From Conchocele bisecta (Eukaryota; Mollusca; Bivalvia; Lucinida; Thyasiridae), in the NCBI GenBank assembly GCA_029237695.1, contig JAQRGA010000043.1:62001-126000 (forward strand): a stretch of 64,000 nucleotides of DNA, written 5' to 3'. The position numbers and the translations under genes were made by a program. Shown here piece by piece: positions 21,801-32,284 of the stretch. The notes beneath the pieces are model-generated. The model made no database searches, was not told the origin of the DNA, and saw nothing but the letters and a program-made list of their open reading frames with translations. Position 1 is the first letter of the stretch. Each line of letters begins with the position of its first letter.

Positions 21801-24800
21801 TCAAGAACAGGCGAAGTCACCTGCCATGATACGTCATGCAATGGATGTGATACGCCGCGCCACAGAGTTTCTTAACCCCGGCCAAATACCTGTCATGGCT
21901 TTGTGATCAGCCACTGTATGCTGTCGCCAAAATCATACAATGGAATTGGCCAGATACGCATGGGGAAGGTCGATATTTGATCATGTTTGGTGGCCTGCAC
22001 ATAGAAATGGCCGCACTGATAACACTTGGAGACTGGCTACAAGATAGTGGATGGACTGCTGCTATTGCAGATGCAAACATTGCATCTTCTGGCTCCGCAG
22101 ATTCATTTATCAAAGCAGTACATGTGACGCGAACCCGACATGCACACCAAATAACAGCAAGCAGTTTGTACATATTGATGAACGAAGCATACAAGAAGTA
22201 CATGACCGGCTTGACAACGGAGGAACATCCGCTAACATTTGATGAATGGAGAGCGAAACGAGCTGCAAAGAGTCCACAGTTTCTGTACTGGTCCATTACA
22301 CTTGATTTCGAGCTGACTGTGTTGGTGTTTGTTCAGTCCATTCGCAGTGGCAATTTTCATTTGTACAGAGAAGCATTAACCAAACTGATACCCTGGTTCT
22401 TTGCGCTGGACCATACGCACTATTCGCGATGGCTCCCAGTCCACCTTCGTGACATGATGTATCTCCCCAAATCGCACCCAAGTTTGGTAAAGGAGTTTGA
22501 AGCGGGACACTTTGTTGTTCACAAGTCACGCAGATCATTTTCTGCCATAGCCATCGACCACGCTCACGAGCAAAACAACAAATGTGTTAAGGGTGATTGG
22601 GGAGCTGTGGGGCTTACGGAGAATTCGGCTGAGCTTCTGAGGTGGATGGTATCAGGACCAGAGATGGCCAGAGTGGTCGGTGAGTTTCAAGCATCTCTAG
22701 AACATGTCAAACCCGATCAGAGCCACGGTCCCAATCTACACCATCACGAACAAGTAAAGAGCACTCAGACAGCATTTCAAAGACAGGTGACTGCGCGCTT
22801 TGTTCTGTGATAGAGAAAATGGGCAATCCATTCATGGATGACAGTTGCGATCATTTAGTACTAGATACGCGAGACATAGTGGATTCAGAAGTCATAAACA
22901 CAGTCCGGAACATTCAACAGGAAGGAACAAAGCAATTCCAGAGTTTCTTCGACAGTCGTCTTGACAAAAGATCTACGTCACTGTTTCAGCCAATCACGAG
23001 AAACAAATTCGCGCTGTTTGGCTCTCTACCGACACGAACTGTATCAAAAGAAAAGCAACAGCTTATGTCCCTGAAAAAGAACTGTTCCTTGTTCTCGCAA
23101 TTATACATCGCATGTCAGGTCCGCGGTGGTGACCTTGATGAGTTTTTTAGTCATGAGAACCAGGCATGTCCACCATCCATTTCAAACTTGGACAATTACG
23201 GACGGGCACGAAGTCTGATCTTGTACACTGTTTGGAAACACTGGTTGATGCCGAAGAAGATACACCCTGGGGTTGAAGCCTTACTTCTGGATGGCGCCGC
23301 TGTTGTACACATGTTGAAGCCCGGTGCTGCGAAGACATTTCAATCATACGCACTTGATGTATTCGTAAAGTGTGTCAACTCACAGCTGCAGCATGTTAGG
23401 AGAATCGACATTATCTGGGATTCCTACAACCCCGACAGTTTGAAAGCGACGGCACGTGCAAAACGAGGAAGTGGCACCCGACGGCGAGTCCATCCGGATA
23501 ATACATTACCTGGCAATTGGGACTCATTCCTGAAACTATCTGAGAACAAGACAGAACTCTTCAAGTATCTGGCAGATGTGTACATGACGATCGGAAATCG
23601 CGATAAGCAAGTTATTTCCACTTATGGAGATTCTGTACTGTGTAACCATGACAGAGATATTCGCAATTTGTCGCCATGTACACAAGAAGAAGCCGACACT
23701 AGACTACTGCTGCATGCAGCGGATTGCGTCCGGTATGGGTACAAGCGTGTGATGCTTAGAACAGTAGACACCGATGTTATTGTGTTGGCAAAAGCCATGT
23801 TTCGAAAATTGGCTGCTACGGAACTGTGGATAGCATATGGTGTCGGCAAGAAGTTTAGGTACATTCCTATCCATGGTATAGCTGACGCTTTGGGACATGA
23901 TAAATGTAAAGCGCTACCAGTTTTCCATGCGTTTACTGGTTGTGACCAGACGTCATCCTTTGCCGGAAGAGGAAAGAGAACTGCATGGGAAACGTGGAAG
24001 CTTGACAATGAGGTCACAGGCGCATTCATGGCAATGAGTAATGTCCCTACCATAGACATGGTAGACCAGCAGATGCCATCCATTGAGCGTTCTGTCGTAT
24101 TGTTGTATGACAGAACAAGTACCTGCATGACGGTGAATGAAACTCGCAAAGACTTGTTCACTAGGAAAGGAAGGGTGATGGACGCTATTCCACCAACCGC
24201 TGTCGCGTTGTATGAACATGCTAAGAGGGCGGTTTATCAGGCGGGTCATTGCTGGGGACAAACACTATCACCATGTCCCGTGCTTCCATCTCCATCGGAA
24301 TGGGGTTGGACCCGACTGAGTGCACTGGTATGGAACCAGTTTTGGACCACACTTCCTGAAGCATCAAAGGTGAGCCACCAACTCATCAAATGTGGTTGTC
24401 AGCCTGCCAAAGGGTGCAGTGGGCATTGTAAGTGTGTCAAGGCATGTCTGAAATGCACAGCTCTCTGCAAATGTGTGGCGGTGACTGTGAACGTGAGTAA
24501 TCAATCTGATAGGACGACTGTAGAGAAAACAAGCTGATCCCACAAAACACTTTTACTTTACAATGTAAAGACGACTTTCAGAGTTAGAATCGAGGACAAC
24601 TACATCAAGGTACTTTACTCCGTGACATTGGTAATTTGTGGTCCAAAATACAACGCAGCAGAAAATAAACGTCGAAAAGTAATTTTATGAAACTTCCGAG
24701 TGTGGCGGCCATCTTTAAATGAGTTTCATCTGGAATAATTTCAAGCTGTTCTACATATTAAATCATATGTAGACCCAGTGTTATCATTTTTACCAGAACA

Positions 24801-25165
24801 AACCATTGCACTTTGACCGCTTGTTTGTCTCATGAAATTCATAACTAAATGCCGTAAAATAATCATATTTTGGCGGCCATCTTTAAAATCTCCGCCATTT
24901 TGAATGTTGTCATATCACATATCATCATAAAATAATCTGCAATCAGAACTATGTCGTTTATAATTATTTGCTAGCTGAAACTCTCGAAAAAACACATTAA
25001 TAAGAAATATATATAAGAAAGAAGCGAGATGGCGGCCATCTTGAAAATGGCGGCCATTTTGAGTTTTTTTTGCTTGCGTCCTTATCACAAAATGATCAGT
25101 ATGTTAAACTCTACCAGTATGCAAAGTTTCATACTTGTGCCAGAAAGTGCGCAATTTTCGCAAGG
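18836..25165 (+). mobile_element. Large DNA-transposon-like element with imperfect inverted repeats
   Basis: The coding region at 19865-24537 is flanked by sequences that match each other in inverted orientation. On the left (about 18875-19020), AAATTGCGCACTTCGTG, CACAAGCATGAAACTT, GGACGCAA and then AAGATGGCCGCC units. On the right (about 25020-25165), the reverse forms GGCGGCCATCTT, TTGCGTCC, AAGTTTCATACTTGTG and GTGCGCAATTT. Further AAGATGGCCGCC units lie inward on both sides (19138-19170; 24705-24715, 24870-24905). The right end is interrupted near 25160 by a family A/D MITE, so the true right terminus and the target duplication cannot be read. I infer one ~6.3-kb element; the arms are diverged, so it is not a recent insertion. 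Confidence 0.7.
19865..24537 (+). pseudogene. Broken transposase-like gene: zinc-binding, DDE-like, PIN-like and Cys-rich modules
   Basis: One long coding region read across three frames. Lesions: a frame change at about 20430-20455, an in-frame TAA at 21268-21270, a frame change at 21904, and another at about 22800. Modules in order are as follows. (1) An N-terminal CxxC...H-K-T-C zinc-like unit (19950-20175), then a second C-F-F-C unit near 20315 followed by 'YHVNCLSLLYRKA'. (2) A region with three acidic positions in the order expected of a DDE core: 'ALDQPLY' split by the lesion at 21904, 'ALDHTHY' near 22407, and 'HEQNN' near 22565. (3) A region with 'LLDGAAVV', 'IIWDSY', 'EEADTRLLLHA' and 'DTDVIVLA' (23285-23790), resembling PIN/FEN-type nuclease acidic motifs. 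(4) A C-terminal cysteine cluster (CGC...CKC, 24390-24475) like a CXC/tesmin finger. I recall this family as common in mollusc and coral genomes but not functionally named. The domain readings are inference. Confidence 0.72.
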
Positions 25166-25774
25166 CTCAAGAATTTCTTTATTTCTCATCAGAAGTATAT
25201 GTTGTGACCACTCATTTGAACCGTCTCGCCGAGACGGTTCAAATGAGTTGTCACTCATTTGAACCGTCTCGCCGAGACGGTTCAAATGAGTTGTCACAAC
25301 ATATACTTTGGTTCAGAAATAAGGAAAATAGATAGAGAATAGTAGGTTAGTGCCGTGAATGGGAAAAAATATCTGGCAAGGCTCAGGAAACGGGATGGGC
25401 GAGGCTCTTTCCGAGCACATCCCGTTTCCGTGCCGCGCCAGATATTCACGGCACTAACCTACTATTCTATCCCGTGAACGCCTACAAATGGCTGTAAAAT
25501 GCAAAAATAGTATTGACTGGATATCAAAATTGTTTCACGGCACCATGTTTCACGGCACATACACACTGCAGGCCCGTAGCCAGACCTGTTTGAAGGGGGG
25601 GGGGTCGTTTCGAAGGCCCAATGGGCCTGAGGTATATAGGGGTCTAAAAAAGTGGACCTCGATGCTAAAAAGTGTACTTCGAGGCTGGGCGGGGGGGGGG
25701 GTCGACGACCGCCCGCCCCCCCCCCCCCCCTGCCCCCCCTGGCTACGGGCCTGCACTGTGTTGACGGGATAAAT
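25163..25774. mobile_element. Nested MITE cluster: family A in family D, with family M inside
   Basis: Family A hairpin (25190-25315, its core palindrome present twice) is followed by family D. Family D runs from AGAGAATAGTAGGTTAGTGC through a GCTCGGNAGAGCC-type hairpin to TTGACGGGATAAAT. Family D is itself interrupted by family M at 25569-25753. The palindromic part of D pairs AATATCTGGC..CGGGATG with its reverse. Confidence 0.85.
25569..25753. mobile_element. MITE family M, copy 2, nested in D, TSD CACTG
   Basis: CAGGCCCGTAGCCAG / CTGGCTACGGGCCTG ends with CACTG directly repeated at 25564-25568 and 25754-25758. The uninterrupted family D copy at 29640-29660 reads ACATACACACTGTGTTGACG, which is the empty site, so the insertion and the 5-bp duplication are directly verified. 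Confidence 0.96.
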
Positions 25775-26217
25775 ATGAAACACCTTTCTGGTGCCATGAT
25801 ATATATAGTGTGGGTTGATATCAATCTTATTATCAGACTCAATTAGGAATACGAATTGCTCGGCGAGTCACAGAATTCCTACGAACGAGTTTCCTAGCCT
25901 TGCCCACAGACGGCGGAACCGGAAAATTATTGGGTGGGGCTTATTGTTAAATGGGTTATTGTCTTGAGGGTTCAAAGGGCCCGATGTTGCTAGAGGGTCC
26001 GGGGTCATGTTCCCCCTGAAATTTTTGAAATCTAAGAGGCGTGAATATGTGTTTTATAATGAAAATATGGATGATACTCCAAAAGTTACAGAATTATTGA
26101 GGGGGCCAGGCCAGTGCATTGATATGGGGCTAGACTATCATTTCATATATCGACAAACCACTTGCATAAAATAGGGTTTCACAGTTTAATAACACTGTGC
26201 AATAAAAATCATAATAC
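25775..26217. other. Spacer, no gene recognised
   Basis: No exon or element ends identified. Confidence 0.4.
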
Positions 26218-26796
26218 ACTACTGTCTGTTTCACGAAAGCTGCCCAAATTTTACGGCTATATAAACAATTCAAAAACAAGATTTCTTTTGATAATATTAA
26301 ATTAAATGAAAAATTAAGAATGAGCCTTCTTTTTATTTCGTGAAATTTGGTCAAATATTGATTTTATTGCGAAAAAACAATTTCCCCATGTTAAATCCCC
26401 ATAGACATCTTCACGGAGTGAAGATGTCTATGGGGATTTAACATGGGGAAATTTTTTGAATTTTAGAAATACTGGACCGATTTTTAAAATTTAACTTTTG
26501 TTTTCTTAGTTAGTTCATATCCAAGCTATCTAGTCAGGTTTCAGAGTCAATTTACAATTTTTTTCGTTTTTTGACTCCTCCCACACTTCCTTACCACTTC
26601 CCCCCCCACCCCCCCCATGTTAAATTCCCATAGACAAATCAATTGTTCGTAATAAAATCAATATTTGACCGAATTTCACGAACTAAAAAGAAGGCTCATT
26701 CTTAAATTTTCATTTAATTTAATATTATCCAAACAAATATTGCTTTTGAATTGTTTATATAGCCGTAAAATTTGGGCAGCTTTCGTGAAAAAGACT
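26218..26796. mobile_element. Inverted-repeat element family P, copy 1
   Basis: Ends CTGTTTCACGAAAGCTGCCC and the reverse GGGCAGCTTTCGTGAAA, with inner arms GAATGAGCCTTCTTTTTA. A central hairpin CCCCATAGACATCTTCAC / GTGAAGATGTCTATGGGG is flanked by CCCCATGTTAAAT. Other copies: 39286-39756 and a partial at about 63296-63440. Confidence 0.85.
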
Positions 26797-26879
26797 ATAT
26801 AGTATAAATATGCAAATTAGCCCGCTATAGGAAACATGCTACATGTAAGTAATCAATACAGCTTCAAATTATGATGAGT

Positions 26880-27255
26880 GGGTGGTTGGTCGGGCGAATG
26901 CGACGGCGTAAATTAACGGTATAGGTTCCTCCTTATAGGAATTGCGATTTGCCTGGCTTGGCCCTCAGGTACGTTTTTTTGCTATTTTGTTACCTAGTTG
27001 AATTGGGTTATTGCTCATTATAAAGGTAATACGATTATTAATGATCCTACTGCGTTTGAGATGGGGGCAAGTGATTCTGGCATCAGATCAGGATTATTCT
27101 GATTTCAGGGTTGACTATATATTTTTTTATTGTAAATATTCAGTTCTGATTTTGGGATTGTCACCCCATTTGTACAGGTAATATATGGGATTTGGTACAA
27201 AACCCATTGACCCGGTCTTAAATGACCGTTAAACCCCAACAAACAAAACAAATTA
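26880..27255 (+). mobile_element. SINE-like retroposon family K, plus orientation
   Basis: Shares its body with 42876, 52849 and 59391: GGCCCTCAGGTACG, GGGTTATTGCTCATTATAAA, TGATTCTGGCATCAGATCAG, TATTCAGTTCTGATTTTGGG. It ends in CGTTAAACCCCAACAAACAA. The A-rich tail and one-sided structure fit a LINE-mobilised SINE. Confidence 0.75.
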
Positions 27256-27344
27256 TGATGATGTGCTTATGCAATAAATAAAATATTAAATCATCACTCA
27301 TGTAAGATCCTCTATTTAGCTCGGCTCCATAGGTTTACTACTAT

Positions 27345-27985
27345 GATATAGAGAATAGTAGGTCAATGCCGCGAATGGGAAAAATATCCGGAAAGGCTCA
27401 AGAATTTCTTTATTTCTCATCAGAAGTATATGTTGACTCACAACATATACTTTGGTTCAGAAATAAGGAAAATAGATAGAGAATAGTAGGTTAGTGCCGT
27501 GAATGGGAAAAAATATCCGGCAAGGCTCAAGAATTTCTTTATTTCTCATCAGAAGTATATGTTGTGACCACTCATTTGAACCGTCTCGCCGAGACGGTTC
27601 AAATGAGTGGTCACAACATATACTTTGGTTCAGAAATAAGGAAAATAGATAGAGAATAGTAGGTTAGTGCCGCGAATGGGAAAACATACCTGACAAGGCT
27701 TAGGAAACGGGATGTGCGAGGCTATGCCGAGTACATCCCGTTACCGTGCCGCGCCAGATATGTTTTCCCATTCACGACACTAACCTGCTATTCTATTTAT
27801 CCCGTCAACACCTACACACAACTTTAAAATGCAAACAATAACCCCAGTCGCATCCTTAAAATCGGAGAATAGACAACCTCAAATATTCATGTGCAGTGAT
27901 TAGGTCGTATTGACAGGATATCAAACATGTTTCGCGGCACCGTGTTTCACGGCACATACGCACTGTGTAAATGTATGATAAATGC
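27345..27985. mobile_element. Chimeric array of family D and family A units
   Basis: The D-start AGAATAGTAGGT..GTGCCG occurs three times in a row (27355, 27480, 27655). The first two each run into AAGGCTCAAGAATTTCTTTA and a family A hairpin, the first of which has lost its core. The third continues as a complete D element to the ACGGCACATACGCACTGTG end. The array looks like tandem duplication within a composite element. Confidence 0.8.
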
Positions 27986-28651
27986 TCAGCCTGTGCGTAT
28001 GCGCAGCCTGGTCTGGGCTATGCTGGTCACATATGGTATTTTTTGTCTACCACGTGAACCTGCTAGGTTAATACGTTCGACACGTAAACTCAACATGCAC
28101 TGAGTCATCAGGAAATTCTACAGGCAATAAATCTACCTGCACATGTACAAATTGATACAACTATACTTGTTGGACATCTGTTGAAAACCATGATACCTCT
28201 TGCCTCTGATACCTCTGATCAATAGATCGACCTTGTTGTTTGCTTTTTTGTGCCATTCAACCAGTGCCGTCGAACTCGTTTGACCAAGATTTAACCAATG
28301 AACAACACTGTTGCATACCATCTTTGTGGAATAAATAATGTAATATCGATCGTGATTCGCCCTTGAGCTCGCGCAATATGGTATCGTGATGTACGCTGGT
28401 GATACACCAAAGGTCCATTTTATTCGCGTGAGATCCCGTGGATATGACAAGTTATACAATAGGTGATCATTGCACCGTTAACTTCATTACATACTTCATC
28501 GCACTTTGCGCTAATATGAACCGGCAAAGAAGATCGGAATTTGGGCATGTATTTAACATGTTTAAACCAGCTTACCCACAGACGAGCAATCGCAACAACC
28601 ATTTCCTAAATTGATACGCTGTAAAGTAGAGGATCATTCTAGTATCACTTT

Positions 28652-28717
28652 GCAATCAACATACACCATTATCAGACTGCACAGGTGTGCAGTCTGATAA
28701 TGGTATATGCTGATTGC
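28652..28717. mobile_element. 66-bp near-perfect palindrome
   Basis: GCAATCAACATA...CAGACTGCACAGGTGTGCAGTCTG...GATTGC. Related to the 'cagactgc' palindrome at 18321. Confidence 0.75.
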
Positions 28718-28897
28718 CAAAAAAACAACAGGCCGCCACTTTTCTCGTATCGTTGCCATGGACATAATGAGATCGGACTACGACTTCGTGTTTCATCTTT
28801 ATTTATATCCATACACCAATCAATAAATTAGACCGGTGTTACATCACTTTTGACAGTCATCCCTGGCACTCGATCATTGCGCAATAATCACATTTGG

Positions 28898-28903
28898 TAT
28901 AAA
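28898..28903 (+). promoter_or_regulatory. Candidate TATA box of the secreted-protein gene
   Basis: TATAAA followed by T, 105-110 bp before the ATG at 29008. This would place transcription start near 28928 and give a 5' UTR of about 80 bases. A TTTCAG just before the ATG (29001-29006) could instead be a splice acceptor for an upstream exon; the sequence alone does not decide. Confidence 0.45.
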
Positions 28904-29007
28904 TTCACGTCACTGGCCGTCAACACCTGTCATAGTATCCGTCCCGTGAAGATAGAAGGTCCCAGTTTGTTGTGTCGTCTTGCATTTAGTGTTACCATTG
29001 TTTCAGA

Positions 29008-29095
29008 ATGTACAAGGCGGTGATTATAGGAATGCTTGTCCTGGGTTCGAGTCTGGCGGTCTCAGCACAGAGATTACAGAGATCACAGCGAATCC
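29008..29095 (+). CDS. Small secreted cysteine-rich protein, exon 1 (signal peptide)
   Basis: Encodes 29 residues plus one base: a start Met, a short basic n-region, a hydrophobic core (about residues 4-15) and an Ala-Val-Ser-Ala cleavage-like end. A Gln/Arg-rich stretch then begins the mature or pro-region. The exon stops at CC followed by GTGAGT, a consensus 5' splice site, in phase 1. It joins exon 2 at 31774, whose first two bases complete an Arg codon. The intron is 2.7 kb and almost wholly made of MITEs of families D, A, J, G and H. The predicted full product is 102 residues, about 82 after signal removal. The spacing, donor, signal peptide and phase agreement make a real gene likely despite the tiny exon. 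Confidence 0.75.
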
Positions 29096-29244
29096 GTGAG
29101 TATCTTCACACGAGTGACTTGATTTGATCAAATCACCATTGTTTTATACATGTAGTAAGGGATTTAGGTCTATATAATGGTTCTGATGTAGTGCAACTTG
29201 CGGATATTACAAAGAAAACAGAAGCATGCTTATAATGTAAATAT

Positions 29245-29662
29245 AGAGAATAGTAGGTTAGTGCCGTGAATGGGAAAAATATCTGGCAAGGCTCAAGAAT
29301 TTCTTTATTTCTGAACAGAAGTATATGTTGTGACCACTCATTTGAACCGTCTCGCCGAGACGGTTCAAATGAGTGGTCACAACATATACTTTGGTTCAGA
29401 AATAAGGAAAATAGATAGAGAATAGTAGGTTAGTGCCGTGAATGGGAAAACATATCTGGCAAGGCTCAGGAAACGGGATGGTCGAGGCTCTGCCGAGCAC
29501 ATCCCGTTTCCGTGCCGCGCTAACCTACTATTCTACGGCACTAACCTACTATTCTGTCCCGTGAACGCATACAAATGGCTGTAAAATGCAAAAATAGTAT
29601 TGACTGGATATCAAAAATGTTTCACGGCACCGTGTTTCACGGCACATACACACTGTGTTGAC
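29245..29662. mobile_element. Family D with nested family A
   Basis: Two D-starts (29248, 29418) with a complete family A hairpin between them (29305-29400), then the D hairpin and its tail to TTGACGGGATAAAT. This supplies the empty-site reference for the family M insertion at 25569. Confidence 0.85.
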
Positions 29663-30189
29663 GGGATAAATTAGTTTCCACAAATGGTGGCCAATATTTC
29701 GAACACAATATATATATACTCGTTAGCCTATGGAACATATGCTCGATTTTATAGAAGGAAAACAAGATTTCTATAAAATGTATATAAATATTGCCAGATA
29801 CTCCGATGCCATGGTGCAATACTCCGAGCGGTTGTAATATATATGACGTCGCAAACTGCACCGGTTTCCTTACGAGATGCCACTCAACTCTACTTTCTCG
29901 GGCCGGTCACATACGAACATGTATTCATAATATTCTACGTAGTACGAGTCGTTAAAATGCACACATTGCACTTCTTAAGGATGTATAATAGTAGTAATCC
30001 GTTTTCCACTTTATTATCAAGACTAATATTTATTTCTAAATGGTATATGCTGTTGTTGAGGATGTTATTTTTTCGAGTACATAATTTTCCAACATTAACT
30101 TTCCATTTGTTCTGAGCGACGTTCTGATATATACCAATTTCTGAACATCTTTTGGTGGTCGCCCCATACTTCATAATCGGTCCAGTTAT

Positions 30190-30500
30190 ATAGCAATATG
30201 ATTTATGATGTGCCGTGAAACACGGTGCCGTGAAACATGTTTGATATCCTGTCAATACGACCTAATCACTGCGTATGAATATGTGCGGTGACTGGGGTTA
30301 TTTGTATTCCATTTTAAAGCTATTTGTAGGTCTTGACGAGATAAATAGAATAGTAGGTTAGTGCCGTGAATGGGAAAAATATCTGGCGCGGCACGGAAAC
30401 GGGATGTGCTAGGCAGAGCCTCGCCCATCCCGTTTCCTAAGCCTTGCCAGATATCCAGATATTTTTTCCCATTCACGACACTAACCTACTATTCTCTATG
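30190..30500 (-). mobile_element. Family D, inverted copy
   Basis: Reads in reverse: GTGCCGTGAAACACGGTGCC... to ..CACTAACCTACTATTCTC. Without nested insertion. Confidence 0.85.
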
Positions 30501-30636
30501 ACTGGCTTGTACAAGAAGCATGAGATATGTTATATCGTAGTAGTATCATTTAATACGTTCTTATTTTGTTGGAGTATTGATACATTATATGTTTGGTTTG
30601 CGGCGAATAGTTTGTACTACAAGCAGTTGTATATTT

Positions 30637-30760
30637 AACCCTTTCAACCGTATATGTCATAACTTGAAACCAACATTTGCAAACACTGTAGATCCCGATG
30701 TGCTGGCTCGTAACGATCCGTCTCATCAGGATCTGCAGCGTTCGTCACTATTTTTAACAT
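30637..30760. mobile_element. Family J, partial copy
   Basis: TTAACCCTTTCAACCG end and the mutated TCTCATCAGGATCTGCA palindrome. Confidence 0.75.
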
Positions 30761-30830
30761 TTTGAAACAATAGTTAGCTTATGTTTTACTAATGGAATAT
30801 TCCCAAATTATCACAAAACCGACCATTGTA

Positions 30831-31217
30831 CAGGGCTCCAGATAAGGAATAAGTAATCGAGTATTGTCACTCCATCATTTCTGAAGCAACTGGGTATTTC
30901 AATATTTTAATTGGGTAAAATAAAATCACACTACTGTTTACACATCAAGTTTGCTTCGAAATGAAAACATGTCTTGGCATTTCATTAGAATTGTCTTCTC
31001 GGAGACAATTCTAATTAAATACCAAGATGTGTTTACATGGAAAATAATAAAATATGCTATATCTGTGGTATGTTTATTGTTTTCTGCAGCATAATAAAGG
31101 TACCACACTTTTGTGTTATTGCCTTTTGATACTCGTTACGTCTGATTTCAATTGTTGTTGTTTTTTGGCAATTTTAATTGGGTATTTAAGCAAATACGCA
31201 GCTTATCTGGAGCTCTG
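30831..31217. mobile_element. MITE family G, copy 1, TSD ATTGTA
   Basis: Ends CAGGGCTCCAGATAAG / CTTATCTGGAGCTCTG, and a central hairpin CTTGGCATTTCATTAGAATTGTC with its reverse. ATTGTA lies at 30825-30830 and 31218-31223. Confidence 0.92.
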
Positions 31218-31311
31218 ATTGTACATGTATTTGTTATATGTAGGTGTGAAATGGCTAAAGTAGCAATGAATATCCATATTTGGAGTAATCGGTCAAGTTA
31301 CATACTAATTA

Positions 31312-31740
31312 GTAATAATTCCAGCACAAAAATATTTACACAATTCCCTAACATTTGATTGGTCCGTAGCAAGTCTCTGTCCAAAATTTATATCCCAGTA
31401 AACTCTCACGCCGAACTACTTTCCGTAACCGTCAGGCGCAGTTAAAATAATTCTTAAGAAAACGGAAAATAAACACATTTTCTTGATGAATTTATTTCAA
31501 ATGCTGGAATTATAAGGAATGAATGGCCTTTTTTGGAATTTATCGGGGATAGAAACTTGGAAAAGTCGCGGGAATACTGGACGAGGCCTTAAAAAAAATA
31601 CAATTTTCGAAAAAAAATCAAAAAAAAATAATCTTTTTTTTTTATTTGTTTTCGAAAATTGCCAGTATTCCCGCGACTTTTCCAAGTTTATACCCCGATA
31701 AATTCCACAAAAAGGCCATTAATTCCTATATAATATTCCT
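31312..31740. mobile_element. Foldback family H, copy 1, with A/T hairpin in its loop
   Basis: A ~190-bp tail (TTCCAGCACAAAAATATTTA, CTACTTTCCGTAACCGT) followed by a hairpin GGAATTTATCGGGGATA...AAAGTCGCGGGAATACTGG and its reverse. The loop holds an A-tract/T-tract hairpin with TTTTCGAAAA (about 31597-31660) that the copy at 34410 lacks. It lies immediately upstream of exon 2 of the secreted-protein gene. Confidence 0.85.
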
Positions 31741-31773
31741 ATAATATTCCTTTTGATGTACCGATACTTGCAG

Positions 31774-31994
31774 GGTTAACGTGGGGCGACTACGAATGCT
31801 CGTGCACCTACTTCTGTCCCCGTTATGGAATCAACCTCGGCACGTGTTACGAAGACAATAACTACTGGGGATGGGGCCGCACCCAGTCTCGCTGCTGCGT
31901 CCCCTCCTACATGGAAGACATGAACGGCGGTTATGGCGATAACGGATGGGGGAGAGGTGACAATAATGGCGCCTATGGCGGCGATTTCTGGTAG
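31774..31994 (+). CDS. Small secreted cysteine-rich protein, exon 2 (mature domain)
   Basis: Begins after a CTTGCAG acceptor and encodes 72 residues before TAG. Six cysteines sit in the pattern C-x1-C-x3-C-x9-C-x15-CC, rich in aromatic residues, followed by a Gly/Asn/Asp/Tyr/Trp-rich tail of ~25 residues. The CC end and CxxxC spacing recall defensin-like and other disulfide-rich secreted peptides, but the spacing does not match big defensins or beta-defensins as I know them, and the Gly-rich tail is extra. It could be an immune effector, a mucus or extracellular-matrix protein, or a shell-matrix component; the sequence does not say which. GC-rich codon use contrasts with the AT-rich MITE-filled flanks, supporting selection. 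Confidence 0.78.
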
Positions 31995-32284
31995 ATGGGG
32001 CCGGACTTGAATGCGAGGTATGGATGTTGGCTATGCGTGTACGTGTAAGTAATCACAGGCCGGCGGCACGGTGGTACGATGTGTATAATGTACTGTTTAG
32101 GACATGTGGGAAAGAAACAAAACATGTAGACACCACCACGGCAGCCACGGCGCGCCGTGGCACTATTTTGGACAGTTTGTTTAATACATGTTCATGGTTC
32201 TTTCTGCATTTACGCATCATATGCCCGGGCAATCAGGGGCGGAACTAGGATTAGGTTCAGAGGGAGCGTGGATTGTCAATTGAA
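31995..32284. other. 3' flank of the secreted-protein gene
   Basis: No AATAAA seen here. A solo CAGGGGCGGAACTAGG end at 32231 looks like one terminus of a family M-type element. Confidence 0.4.

Noticed and set aside
28133..28602. Minus-strand frames of 108 and 60 codons upstream of the secreted-protein gene
   Set aside because: No motif, no splice support, and divergent position relative to the TATA box; treated as chance.
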